Shown here: one piece after another, positions 22,856 through 35,109 of the stretch | Position numbering within the stretch: position 1 is the first letter of the stretch | Layout of the letters: each line of letters opens with the position of its first letter | Origin: Gordionus sp. m RMFG-2023 | Lineage: Eukaryota > Nematomorpha > Gordioida > Chordodea > Parachordodidae | Assembly (NCBI RefSeq): GCF_954871325.1 | Contig: NC_088775.1 | Coordinates: forward strand, 605,473 to 669,472 | DNA: 64,000 bases | Direction of reading: 5' to 3' | The notes under the pieces: generated by a model | The model's input: the letters and a program-made list of their open reading frames with translations, nothing else | Databases searched by the model: none | What the model was told of the DNA's origin: nothing | Position numbers and translations under genes: made by a program

Positions 22856-24998
22856 TTAAATAATGGTTTGAATATCGTACCCTCCCTCAAATAAATTTCT
22901 TTGGGTCAACCCAAGTCTGCTAAGTTTTTATCGGTGTAACGGGTCAGTAATTAAAGGTAAGCTTAAAAAATAATGACCTATTTGGGAAAGCGGGGGCTAG
23001 AAAGACATTTTTAAAAAAAATTCCGTACCTCTGATATAGATATTTACAACTATATCTAATAGGAATAGCTGTCATAATATCTATTTCTTTAGATTTTTAC
23101 TCTCTGTAAATTTAGTTTTTTTTTATTAAACAATTCCTTAATGGGATTTAATCTAACCAACTCGTGGGGCAACTTTAACCCTTAAAATTTTTGCATTTAT
23201 AATGGATAAAAAAAATGTCATTTTTATTCCTTAAATTTGATATTATAAGAATAATATTTATAATTTATTTTTATAAATTGTAATAACTATCCAATAAAAT
23301 TACACACTATTTACAAATATAATTTGCTCGAAAACCGTAACTGAACTTACATACCAAATAGGCTAAAAACGAGCTAAACGAAGCTATTTAACATTTTTGA
23401 AATATATTTTACATGTAAAAACTTTCCTCGGGAAATTTTTCTTATTTTTTTTTAAAAAGGCAATTTTTTCTAATAATTATATTATAAACACAATTTTTTT
23501 ATATTTTATATTAACTTTGATTAGTTTTCCTAACGTTTTTTAAAAAATGAATGGGAAGATTGATGGATTGAATGCTAAATTGATTATAAATTTTTCCAAA
23601 TTTATATTTTATATTTACCAATAAAAATATAAAACAAATCTATTTTTATATATACATCAGTATATTTTTTATCAATAATTTTATGTTCTCAAAGAAAGGT
23701 GAAAATAAAATATTTTCTAAAAAATACTTATAAAAAGTGAACAAAAACTCTTTAAGTTAAGCCAGCAGGATTTTAATGATCCATGTATAGATGCAATACG
23801 ATAAGAAAACACTCAGTGTTATTATTTGCCGTAAATTGTATCAAATGCAAGGTCCAAACGCGTTATCTCTAATAACCTTCTTCCAAATGCTTATTTATGG
23901 ATTTAGCATGCTCACACTCTTATCATATATTATAATACAAGTTGACCGTTTATCTATGCTTTACATGAATATATTAAATTCTTTGCATTTTTAACCATCT
24001 CATTTCTAAAAGTTTTGATAAGTAATCCATAAAAATATTAGTCCTCAATCATTTAAAAATATATTTAGTATATTAATGATAGATAAGGCTAATCAAATCT
24101 ATTTTTCGGAAAAAATTTAAGTGTCCCTAGCGGTTTTATATTTTAAAATGGGATCAAATAGTTCGCTACATCACACGGTTTAACTAGGTCCGGTTTATCC
24201 TAATGTTTTACTTATATGGATGAAACAAGAGTACATTTAAAAAAAAAATTACATCCTATCAATTTGTTCTAGAAAAACCATGCTACTAAATTTATAAATT
24301 TTTTCAAAATGAAGGTAAAACTATTTTTAGCAATAAAAATTGTTATGAAAGAAATAATAAATAACAAAATAGATTGCAAAATTAGTTGCGAAATTATAAC
24401 ATTTTTCAAAAATTTTTAAAGATACAAAAATAATATTTTAATTAATATAATAAAGTTTTAATTTTAAATTATAATTTTTTTTTCCTCTCATTCGAACTTA
24501 AAACTAACTTTCACAAAATTTTAATATATATTTGTAAACATTTACTATATCTATATTTTAATTAAATTTACCTCTTTTAACTTGAAAAGTTTAAAGATTA
24601 TTTCAATAATGTAGTTTTCTACGGATCTAAAAAGAAAAAAATTTTTATGTATAATTTAAGGATATTTAAAAAAAAAATTTATCCACATCTTTTAGAGATC
24701 TTTCCAACTTTGTTTTCCCAATATTTAAAATTCAAATGCCTAAAAATGACTTTAAAAAAATATTATCATTGCTCCATCTCTGGCAAAGAAAATATTTTAT
24801 ATTAAGGATTTTTTTTAATGTATTTAATTAAATTTAGCTTTTCTTATTTCTAATAAAAATGTTACTTTAATAAATTAGATGATATTTTTTCATTTTTATA
24901 AATATTTTTTTTTTCTTGCAGCATAAAGAGTAAGTAAATAGTTTTTCTTTGAAATGTTTAAATTATAATTCAGGATTAAAGTTATTTAGAGCATATTT

Positions 24999-25030
<32 letters not shown>

Positions 25031-28000
25031 TCAATCTTATTAAAAATTCATCATACTGCCAACTGGGAGAGGTATATTATTTTATTATTAAGGCTTTCTA
25101 AAGACCTTTCCTGGTAACTTGTTAAAAATTTTTTAACGGTTCAGACTGGTCCTTGTAGAACTCTAAATTGTGGATACTGCAAAATATCATCATAAAGAAG
25201 TATTACTCTTTTTATCTGCTTCAGGAAACAATTTACAATAGCTAAAAATAAAAAATAAATGTATCAAACACATAAAATACAATGATAAAATTTATTAAAA
25301 AATGGACTAAAAAAATATTTTGAATGATTATAGGATATTCCTGAACACAGAATGGGGCAAAAATAATTTCTCTAATAAATTTTGGAGCGAACACGATTTG
25401 ATATTTTTCGTAGATTTGGCAAATTAGAGATTTGCACAAATTTTTAAGAGCACAAATTAGACAGGTTTCATTGTATTATAAAAAAGCGATGTAAAATACT
25501 ATTCGCAAAATTTTAACATTTTAATTTTGGTGATTATTATTTTGATTATTTATTTCCAATGGTTTTATTTTAATAATTTACATTATTTTAGTTTCCTTGA
25601 TTTATGATAAACTAGAATACAAGTAACATAGGCTTGAAGATCAGTGCAAAAACCGAGTCGGAGTAAAATGGTCCAGATATCTTTAAATAGGCTATGTTAA
25701 AATACCTAAGACAAACTCCACAAAATTATTATAATAAACAAGGACAATGGTGGACTTGTCATAAGATTAACTGGCGATTTTTTCAATGAGGCTACGGAAA
25801 GTAAAAAAAAAGGGATAGTCGAACAATAATTATTCAAAAGCCAATTTCAAAATTTTTCTTATACACTCATATATTATACATACAATTTGTTTATATCTTT
25901 TTTCTAACATTTAGATCTAGACAACATAATTTATATCGTTATTAAAAATTAAAATATCAATCTCATTCAGCTAGTGTTTTCTTGATCTTCCAAAATACAA
26001 GAATTTGTTTAAATTAGATTGATATATACATACATATATAATGAGCACCACTATAGTATTCCATCTTTGTTATTGTACTTGCGGTTCATTTGTATTAAAC
26101 AATACCCTAGTTATAATAATTATAATAAAATATCAATTTAATATCAAGACCAATGTCATAGCCATAATAAATATCTGTCTATTGGGAAAAAACATATTAA
26201 ACTGAGGCATTGATCCGACTATTTTGAGATTTACTGCCCAGGAGAGTATAAATAGAATGCAACCCATACTATCAATCAATATACTCCAATCAAAGCGATA
26301 AAATTATTTTTACCAACGCCTAGATAGCTTAAGACGATTCAAAAATCAAATAAACAAAAAAATACGGAATACCTATTCAGACAATTTTTCCACGAACTTT
26401 TAAACTTAATAATATTAAATTTTCCATATATATTTTTTATATAAAGATTGGTATTCCCTTCTCTTCTCTTCTCTTCTCTTCTCTTCTCTTCTCTTCTCTC
26501 TCTCTTCTCTTCTCTTCTCTTCTCTTCTCTTCTCTTCTCTTCTCTTTCTTCTCTTCTCTCTTCTCTTCTCTTCTCTCTCTTCTTCTCTTCTCTCTCTTCT
26601 TCTCTCTCTCTTCTCTTCTCTTCTCTTCTCTTCTCTCTCTCTTCTCTTCTCTTCTCTTCTCTTCTCTTCTCTCTCTTCTCTTCTCTTCTCTCTCTCTCTC
26701 TCTTCTCTTCTCTTCTCTTCTCTCTCTTCTCTTCTCTTCTCTTCTCTTCTCTTCTCTTCTATCCTCTAATATATTTCAGATAAAATCAGATTTTAAATTT
26801 TGTAAGAACGCGCTCAAAAAATGATAAAATTGAAAAATAACACATTGCCGGAAAATACACATTGACGCTAACATATATACATGTGCATACAATTAAATAT
26901 AATATTTCAAAAATTGTTAATGGGAACAGATAAAACGATATTGTCACTAAAACGGAAATTTAAACGACATAATTTAAGTCCTTATTTCCATTTTAATTTT
27001 TGAGAGAGGAAATTTATGCTTCTTTTTGGTCAAAAAATGTCCATAACCTAACTATATTGCTAAAATAATAACATGCTAAAATTTTTATAAACGATGGTGC
27101 TTCCTATCTATAGTGTAAAAAGAATAATATTAATCAATGGTTAAAATACAATTATTATTTTTGTTGCCTCCCTTTTTTAAAAATGTTGTCGGATCGGGCC
27201 TAAATTTTCCGCGTCGGGTCATGTTTATAGTTCCTATAAAGGTCTCTGATATAGATAGATAAAAAAAGGAGGGAATATATAAAATCGATTGGTTACATGT
27301 TTAATTTAAACATGTATTAGATCAAATATATGTATAAATTAATTGCTTAATTTTGTAGAATTTGTTACATATATACTAAATTATATATGCAAGCTTTCAA
27401 AGTATTATCATAATTAGTTGTGATTGATATATTATTTATTTTGATTGACCTCCAGATCGAACACACGTTTTTTTTTGAATTTTTTTAACTTGGTATTAAT
27501 TGGCTCTTGGTATAGTTTAAATATAAATTGTTAACGTTTAATTATCCTGCAATAAAAATTACCTGGCAAAATTAGATGAAATGATCTAGCTAAATTGATA
27601 AAAGAGAAAAGGCTTAATAACTAATAATTTGAGTAATATACATTAACATGTGTTATGCTATGTAAATTTATCTTGAATAAGGAAGAAATCCGGTGATTCG
27701 AAATTTCTCAATTCTAAACCTTATTTTTTTTAAATGAAAATCTTTTTAATTTAAAATCTCTGATCTTTTCTGGAAATGATTTCAAGCATTGAATCGAGTT
27801 AACCTATCCTAAAAAATTTCGAAAAAATAAAACTAAATACTTTTAAACCAAAATCTAAATCGATTTTTTTATATATGGAATTTTCCTCTAAGAAATGCTG
27901 GAATTCATTTTAGGATAAAATCATAAATTTCAAAAATTAAAAAACACCGTTCAGATAATTGTTTAAAAATAGAAATTCTTATCAATCACCATAAAAGTAT

Positions 28001-30809
28001 TTCGAAATAGTAAATTATTTCAGAATAGCTACTCACTAATGTTAACAGCTAACTCAACATTTTAGCCAGAAAATATATTGTCCTTAGCCTCGACATTTCG
28101 ATAAAATCCTCCTATCAGCAGAATATTCAGGCTTGCCTAATATTTTTGAAATATTTGAGTTAGCCTGTTTTGTTTTAAAAATCGGCTCAAAACGAGCTTT
28201 CTACAACACTATATTACTCACTTTTTAATCAGCTACATTCTTATATACTTTTAAATAACACAAGTTGTCATGAAAATGTATTTTACCCTTCTTTCCTTGT
28301 CTTTCTAAAAAGTAGGGGAAAAAAAACAATAGAATATAATGAACAAATTTATATGGCAACTGGTAAAAGAATTATAATAAATCAATTTAAGACAAAAGTT
28401 AATTATTTCAAATATCATTAAAAAAATAAAACATCAAATTATAAATAACTACCACATTCACAATTTCCAATTATCTCAAATTCAAGAGAGAAGAAGAAAA
28501 AAACATTTTCAAAACAATACAGCAAAATATGCTAAAAAAACGTAATCAAAATTTCATTCTCAAATTAATCTACTCATAAACTCTTTTTTCAAAAAAAATA
28601 TTAATTTAGTTCAGCATTAAAAAACTGCTTGAGATATATTAAAAATAAGAATTTAATTATTTTCAATCAATAATGTTTTATGCCAAAATATAATCCTTAA
28701 AGAATGATATTATTATGTAAAACTTCAGTTTTATTTTAAAAAATAAAACTTTCGGTTATTTATTTTATTTGATGTTTATAATTTCAACTAAATTCAATAG
28801 TTATACAATGCATAATTATACAATCTTTCAAAAAGTTTTAGGAAATTTTTCTACCGTAATATTAGATAAGATAAAACTTTATTGTATACTGAATAGTCTT
28901 CTTAATTTTTAAAATTTTAAGTAGCCGTTCTAAGATTCTTTATTTAAATATATTGATATAAGTAGCATATGACAACGGCTAACTCAATATTTCAGTTAGA
29001 AAAATATTGCCTATTAGCCTTGATATTTAACTAGTAAATGTCCCAATTGTGCCATCTATAAGCAAATTGGGTAATATTTTTCTTGATTTAATATTGAGTT
29101 AGTCTGTTTTTAAAAATCGTTTATAATAGAGCGGTTTAATAACACACTAGTAATAAATAAATCTTCAATCATATTCTAAGGATATCAAAATCTATCATAT
29201 AAAAAAAAAATTAAAATAGTGTCCAGGGTTATTTCTGAATGGAATTCAGGATCAAGAATGCTAAACATATTCAAGTTTAAGATTACTTTATCCTAGGCCA
29301 AACTTTGATGATTTAACAACACTAGGTGAAAATATAAATTGTAATAATAAAAAAATGGATTACCAACTCCTCTAGCCACTAATTAGTATTAGAGATAAAT
29401 TATGATGATAAAGTAGAGAAGGTAAAATTTTTAAAGTTAAAACTACGAATGTAAAGGTTTGAACATTAAATCTCTTGAATAAACTTGGTCTCTTTGTTCT
29501 GTAACAATCATCCAGAATTTACGTGATACATTTCTCACAGCTACCAAAGTTAGGCCCGGCCCATACCCTTCTATTTAAAATAACCGGGTTTGGGCCGGGC
29601 CGGGCCTAATATTTTTTTAAAAAATTCGGGCCGGGCTGGGTCGGACCTTGGAATTTTTTTTTAAATATATCTAAATTTATCAATTTTAAATTGAATTTTT
29701 TATGTAAAATAAAAATATTTGATTATTGAAACTAAACGACATATAACATATCTCTTTAATTTTGAGTAATTATAATAATTAATTTCTATATTTAAATAAA
29801 TTCGGGCCGAGCCGGTAAATTTTTTTAAAAAAAAATTCGGGTTCGGGCAGGGTCGGGCTTGAAAAATTAGGCCCGATGCATATCACTAATTCAAACCCAA
29901 CTCTTTTAAAATACAATAATATAATAAAATCTCAATTAGGGATACAACAGTCAGACCTCTTAAGACTCGCCTGTTTTTACATTGGTGCCCACAAAATAAT
30001 CTGGAAAATTAAATCCACTTCTAGTTCTAAACTTACCTTCATTCCCGGCCTCTGTATGAGGGCATTGATGCTGGCAATCTTTCCACAATCTTGTCTATCC
30101 GATCTAGCATGAACAATTTTTATAAACATCCCGATTAAGATTTTGTAATGTTAAAATAATATTGCGAATGCTTCGAGATTTAATAGATAAGAGGCCTGAA
30201 TCTTTCTGTCACCTATGAGTAAAATTTCCAGGTTTACATATATTTTGGCTAAAATTCTAAATAGGCCGTTTATAAAAATCGATCCAAAAACATTTGCCAA
30301 AAAGTTCCAAAAAGCGCTAAAATAATTAAATAAATAGCTATGACTGAATTGATCATAATTATACAAAGATAGACTTTAAATAAAATATCATATTAAAGTT
30401 TTTTTTAAAAAATATGTTTTTCATTCATCGAGAAATTTTTTTTAAACTATAATATGGAGAATATGCCAAAAATTTTTTTTAGAATAACTGTAAACATTTA
30501 CCTGGCTTAGCTACTAATGGAATAAAAAATGAAATTATTCTTTATTGGTTGATCTAAATTAAACTGATACATAATAGCAACCACTGACACTTTTAAAACT
30601 TATTTATTTTATATGCACCTGCCTTATAATTGTAATAATATATTCGATCAAGACACTTTTTATACTAATTATTGATAGTTTTTAAAATAATGGTATAAGA
30701 ATTTAATATAAATACTGGTTTATAAAGAAAATATATTTTACTCACCATTGAAATCGCAGAATGATATTAAAATTAATAACCAAAAGAAAATTGTAATAAA
30801 TTTATTCAT
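22856..30809 (-). CDS. Gene B: micro-exon secreted protein gene
   Basis: Spliced model. Exon 1 (30,746-30,809) codes a signal peptide MNKFITIFFWLL...SFCDFN with a GTGAG donor. The 12-nt exon 2 (30,502-30,513) reads VAKP. Then come 18 nt at 28,287-28,304 (ERQGKK), 27 nt at 27,563-27,589 (ARSFHLILP), 57 nt at 25,106-25,162 (EFYKDQSEPLKNF then a stop), a degenerate 55-nt exon at 24,572-24,626, 52 nt at 23,029-23,080 (DIMTAIPIRYSCKYLYQ) and a terminal exon 22,856-22,919 (RLGLTQRNLFEGG... to TAA). The 52-nt exon ends in phase 2, which is the phase the terminal exon needs. A 45-nt exon homologue near 27,885-27,932 has lost its splice sites. With decayed exons skipped the gene could still make a short secreted protein; it may also be a pseudogene. 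Confidence 0.55.
24997..25033. repeat. (CTTT)n microsatellite
   Basis: About nine perfect units, in an intron of gene B. Confidence 0.97.
25036..25690. repeat. Region shared between gene B and gene D units
   Basis: Aligns along its length with about 53,630-54,320 (shared phrases include CATAAAGAAGTATTACT, CATTTTGAATGATTAT and AAAATGGTCCA/TAAAGTGGTCCA). It contains the 57-nt exon of each gene and otherwise intron. Minus-strand ORFs of about 65 codons in each copy are in different frames relative to the alignment, so they are not conserved coding sequence. Confidence 0.8.
26355..26880. mobile_element. TATGTTAGC-family MITE interrupted by a (TTCTC)n array
   Basis: Left part (GACAATTTTTCCACGAAC, ATATTTTTTATATAAA) and right part (CGCTCAAAAAATGAT, CACATTGACGCTAACATATA) match the element at 13,321-13,676. 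The TTCTC array sits in the middle and replaces much of the right arm. It lies in an intron of gene B. Confidence 0.7.
26455..26765. repeat. Long (TTCTC)n/(TC)n microsatellite
   Basis: About 310 bases of TTCTC units interspersed with short TC runs. The 111-codon serine/leucine/phenylalanine frame across it is an artefact of the repeat. Confidence 0.98.
27180..27260. mobile_element. Short hAT-type MITE fragment
   Basis: GTCGGATCGGGCCTAAATTT then CGCGTCGGGTC, an isolated GC-rich piece resembling the ends of the GGGCC-rich elements nearby. Confidence 0.4.
28049..28163. mobile_element. MITE, CTAACTCAATATTT family
   Basis: Begins CTAACTCAACATTTTAG, has the core GCCTCGACATTTCG and ends ATATTTGAGTTAG. 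Sited in the intron of gene B just upstream (lower coordinate side) of the 18-nt exon. Confidence 0.75.
28979..29102. mobile_element. MITE, CTAACTCAATATTT family
   Basis: Begins CTAACTCAATATTTCAG and ends TTTAATATTGAGTTAG; core GCCATCTATAAGCAAAT. In an intron of gene B. Confidence 0.8.
29545..29890. mobile_element. hAT-type MITE (TGCATCGGGCC family), fuller copy
   Basis: Starts GTTAGGCCCGGCCCATACCC and ends GAAAAATTAGGCCCGATGCA, with at least six GGGCCGGGC-type motifs in two clusters around an AT-rich core. The 78-codon frame beginning at 29,876 starts inside its right end and is not a gene. In an intron of gene B. Confidence 0.75.
30170..30300. mobile_element. Diverged MITE fragment (CCATCTATGGGCAAAAT family)
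   Basis: GTCACCTATGAGTAAAAT and AAAAATCGATCCAAA match 19,500-19,650. It stands where genes C and D have their 15-21-nt exon, which gene B lacks. Confidence 0.5.
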
Positions 30810-30837
30810 TAAAAATTATTTAACAGTAAATTTTTAA

Positions 30838-30865
30838 ATATTATATATATATTATATAAATAATG
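30838..30865 (-). promoter_or_regulatory. TATA-like core promoter of gene B
   Basis: Minus-strand TTATTTATATAATATATATA, about 30-55 bases before the start codon at 30,807-30,809, matching the boxes of genes A and E. Confidence 0.5.
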
Positions 30866-30869
30866 GTAT

Positions 30870-33800
30870 TAAATAATTTTAAAATTAAAAAATAAAATAA
30901 TGGCCCATTTAATAAATTTTGATTTAAATTTTTTATTTTACTATTAAAAATAATAATATTTTTTTAAAATAATAATTAATTTATTAATTTAAACCAGATG
31001 AATTTAATTATAACAATACAATAGAGGGTTCACACTTCCATTTAGATATTAAAAGAAAAATTTGTTTTTTTTTACATTATCATAGGTATTAGAATAGAGA
31101 ATTTTGATTAAAGTTGATCTTTGAACTTATCAAACAAACATTACATTTCTTGTTTAAAAATTATAAATTTAATTTTTCATTTAAACCTGATGTTTGATGT
31201 ATTTAATCTAAAATATAAAAGTGACAAGTTCTCAAAAATACCCATTACTAATTACTTATATATTGATTTTGGAAGAAGCTAAATTTACTACTTCAGTTAA
31301 TATAATCTATCTAAGTTAAATGAAAATGTTTAAATATAGTTATCACCTCAAAATTATTTTTTATTGTGGATTAGCAAAATTTTAGCTCTTTATTTAGAAT
31401 TGTCTATGCACGACCCTTTTTTAACCAAATAATCTTTTTGTATTTTTGTTCTAATTTTCAAATATAGATAATTATTTTTTTAAAATAATTTTTGTTTTAA
31501 ACTTTTATATTATAAAAAAAGGCTTCTTTCTAAAAATTTTAAACTTATAAGTCGTATTTTAAGAAATTATTAATTATTTTTCTTTAAAGATTTTTATTTA
31601 TAGTGTTATTATACTGTATACATTTTTGAGGTAGAAAGGATGGAGGATATTTTTTGTCATTAGTTTAAAAAAATATTTAAGTAAAACAAAGAATTATACA
31701 AAAGGGAATCCTCCATTCTGGCTATGCCTATGTTTAGCTCACAGTATACTATAAATTTTTTTGATATTTTAAAAAAAATTTCTGAGAATGAATAAAACAA
31801 ATTTTTATATTAACTCAACTTCAAAAATTTGTATTTTTTTTTGCTTTAGGAATACTCATTTTAAAAATACAATAAGACTTAAAATGGAAGATGCTAATTT
31901 TAACTTTAGAATATATGAATCTCAATTTATTCTATGAATATTTTAAACTTCTCCCCATGTTACATTACGAAGGTTGAGGCAAAGATTATTTTTAAAAATT
32001 TTTTTATAAAAATTGAATAGTATAACACAGAACTTTGAAAAAAAATTAATATATAATTTTAAATTTATTTTATCATTGAGCTAATCCATTATCAAAATAA
32101 TTTTTGTTACAAAGAGACAATTATAAAACAATTTTATAATTAACTTTATTATAGATATATTTAATGTGGTAATAAATACAACCTTCATAAAAATTATTAT
32201 ATTAATAGAATGTAACAATACAAATTTGTTACCTTTAAATAACTAAAATATTTTTTTTGGAAAATTGCAAAACTCAACATTGTATTTTTTGATTAATTCT
32301 ATTTAAAAATAGTGTAAAAAAAATTTTCTATTTTTATATTATAATATATTTTTTTGTAGGTTGAGAGCATTTTATTGTATTTGTTTTGATTAAGTTAGGG
32401 TTAAATGTAAAAATTAAATTTATAAATAAGAAATTATATATAAAATAAGTTCATAAATAACTTAATCAAAATATTCTATTTAAAAATAGTGTAAAAAAAA
32501 CAAATTTTCTATTTTAATTTTATAATATAATTTTTTGTAGGTTGAGAGCATTTTATTGTATTTGTTTTGATTAAGTTAGGGTTAAATGTAAAAATTAAAT
32601 TTATAAATAAGAAATTATATATAAAATAAGTTCATAAATAACTTAATCAAAATATTATATTTAAAAATAGTGTAAAAAAAAACAAATTTTCCATTTTAAT
32701 TTTATAATATATATTTTTTCTGGTAGGTTGAGAGCATTATATTGTATTTGTTTTGATAAAGTTAAGGTTCAATGTAAAAATTAAATTTATAAATAAGAAA
32801 TTAAATGTTTGATTATATAAGTACAAAATTTAACTTACTTACTTACGATATTCTTATCTATTAAGTAGCATTATTTTTTTTTAATAGATCTTAAAAGTTA
32901 AAATCTTACTTAAAAATTTAATTTTAATCCCAGCATTTCGAGCCTTATATTATATATTGTTTTCATTAAGTTCTTTCAGGTTAAACTTATTAGAAAACTG
33001 TTTTTGAAGAAAGATGCTTTTGGTACGATGAACGTGCTTGGGAACTAATAAAAAATTGTTCAATTTATGTTCACTTTATAATTTTTTTTATCGTTTATAT
33101 AATATTTTTACAAACTAAAATTAGAATATAATATTAAAAGGTTAACAAAACGAAAAATAAAACTAAAATAAAAATATAATTTTTTTTTTAATTAGTATTA
33201 ACTATATTATTTATTCATAATCATTAAATTACAGAGGATTAAAAAATTATATTAAAATGGATATATTAAAAATTAAATATAAAAAAAAATAAAATATATA
33301 CAATCTATGAAGACAAAAAGGACTATAAAAAAAATATATATTTAAAAAAAAGGGGGGGATATATCATCCAAGAGAAGAGTGAATACTTAAAAAATTAGAC
33401 CGGCAAATTTCGAGGGAAATCTGCTGGCGAAGGTAAAATCCTTCATTGGGGTCCTCTGAGATCTGTCTCATTTTTTTTCCTATGATTTTAATGAAATTGT
33501 AATTTGAATAAGTTATTAATTAAATGAATGCGCGTTACATTATAAACATATACTATTTAATAACCAAATATATAATATTTTAATTTATTAATTCCTATAA
33601 TATATCAGTTTTTGTGGATAAGTACAAAGATCAACCTTAAACAAAATGATCCTTACGATACTCTTGTATGTCAAAATAGCAAGTCTTTAATTTTATATAT
33701 TCTCTTTATTTTTTTTAATAGATCTACAGAAATTTTAGACTCAGCTTAGATTGTTAAAAATTTAATAGTTAAGCATAGTTCTGAAATTTTTGAAATTATT

Positions 33801-34300
33801 TCCTACTCCCAAGTTATTTTTAATTATTTTGTGACTAGAAACTTTCAAAATTTTTTTATTTTTTACCGGGACATGTTCTGTACATGACCTGATAGATAAC
33901 TGATTTTTGTAGCTTAAAATTAGCATTTTTTGACATAATTCTGGATTTTATTATAACTATGAAACTAAACAATAAATCATCTCTTTTCTGCCTTACGTAA
34001 TATACTCTTATATCCGTTGAAGATACGAATAAATATAACTTTTTATTGTGAGAATTTATTTTTTAAATATTAGGAAAAACGTATCACAAAAATATTTGAT
34101 CCTAATCAAATCTTTTTTATTATCTTTTTCAGAGTTTAAAGTGAATATATATTTTTGTTTTTTTAAATTTGGATTGGGACGCAATCTAAACTTACAAAAT
34201 GTTGACTCAGTATCATTAATTTTTCTTTATTTGTGTAAAAAAAATGTTTCATACTGGGGCTGCAGGGCAGAGTTAAATCATTTTAATCTGAAGAAATAAA
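30870..34300. repeat. 5' region of gene B with tandem repeats
   Basis: Shares AAATAAAATAATGGCCC (near 30,890) and much of its length with the regions 5' of A, C and D. Three tandem units of about 180 bases lie at 32,298-32,830 (the first two nearly identical), built on GTAGGTTGAGAGCATTTTAT and GGTTAAATGTAAAAATTAAA. From about 32,990 to 33,600 a foreign stretch interrupts the homology with genes A and C. The 83-codon frame at 34,048-34,299 is unrecognised and unsupported. Confidence 0.6.
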
Positions 34301-34310
34301 ATACCATTTA

Positions 34311-34752
34311 ACATATATTCTTTATAAAATAAATTAATTATTATATTTAGAGAATATTATTAACATATCTTGAAGGAATTAATATTAATTATAATAACAA
34401 TCTTAACTATATATTATTTATAAAACAAATATAATATTTAGAGAATTTTATTAACATACCTAGAATGAATTAATATTAATAATAATAACAATCTAAACTA
34501 TACATACTTTATGAAAAATTACAATATTTAGAGAATATTATTAACACACCTAAAATGATTTAATATTAATTATAATAACAATCTTAACTATATATTATTT
34601 ATAGAATAAATTATAATATTTAGAGATTAACATGATTTAATATTAATTAAAATAACAATCTTAACTATATATTCTTTATAAAATAAATTATAATATTAAG
34701 AGAATATTAATAACATACATAGATTATTATAATAACAATTTTAACTGTATAT
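34311..34752. repeat. Tandem repeat, five units of roughly 85-95 bases
   Basis: Each unit has AATATTTAGAGAATATTA, TAACATA, TTAATATTAATTATAATAAC and AATCTTAACTATATATT. Units are diverged and the fourth is shortened. It does not occur elsewhere in the window. Confidence 0.85.
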
Positions 34753-35109
34753 TCTTATCACGTTTACCAAAATCAGTGTTTATTCCTAATAGAAAATTTC
34801 GCAATCATTTCGTTCTTCATCCTACTTTCACAAACAACAATTTCGTGACTAAAATTTAGGAAATTCACAATATTCGTTGAAAATTTTTTATGATCTGTTA
34901 AATCGGGTAGTTTAAACTTTAAACTATATTCCATTTAACCTTCTTAGCTTTATCATCTTTTAACATCCGGATTAATAAAAAAATCATACAGCCTTCCTAC
35001 CTTCTCTCCGCCCCCCTCTACCGATGATATATTTTTAAAAAAAAGAATTTTTAATATTCCCCCATATATAGCTATATAAAATATAAAAAAATAATATTGA
35101 TGGCTCTAA

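Larger units (their letters stand above)
20646..24736. repeat. Segmental duplication, copy 2 (3' half of gene B unit)
   Basis: Direct-orientation partner of 30-4,140. It keeps the intact MITE that copy 1 has lost, a longer CCCTAA tract and the last exons of gene B. Downstream of 24,736 the two copies are unrelated: copy 1 continues into a LINE remnant, while copy 2 continues into the rest of gene B. Confidence 0.9.

Noticed and set aside
23300-23400. Possible 8-nt exon CCTATTTG with donor GTATGTAAG on the minus strand
   Set aside because: The donor is good only in the second copy; the first copy (near 2,800) has GTATAGAAG and no third copy was found, so it is not supported.
25242-25439. 65-codon minus-strand frame in the region shared with gene D
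   Set aside because: In the homologous stretch at 53,800-53,991 the open frame is a different one, so no protein is conserved.
26448-26783. 111-codon frame, the longest in the window
   Set aside because: Entirely low-complexity serine/leucine/phenylalanine from the TTCTC array.
29876-30112. 78-codon frame beginning at a MITE end
   Set aside because: Starts inside the hAT-type MITE and has no recognisable domain.
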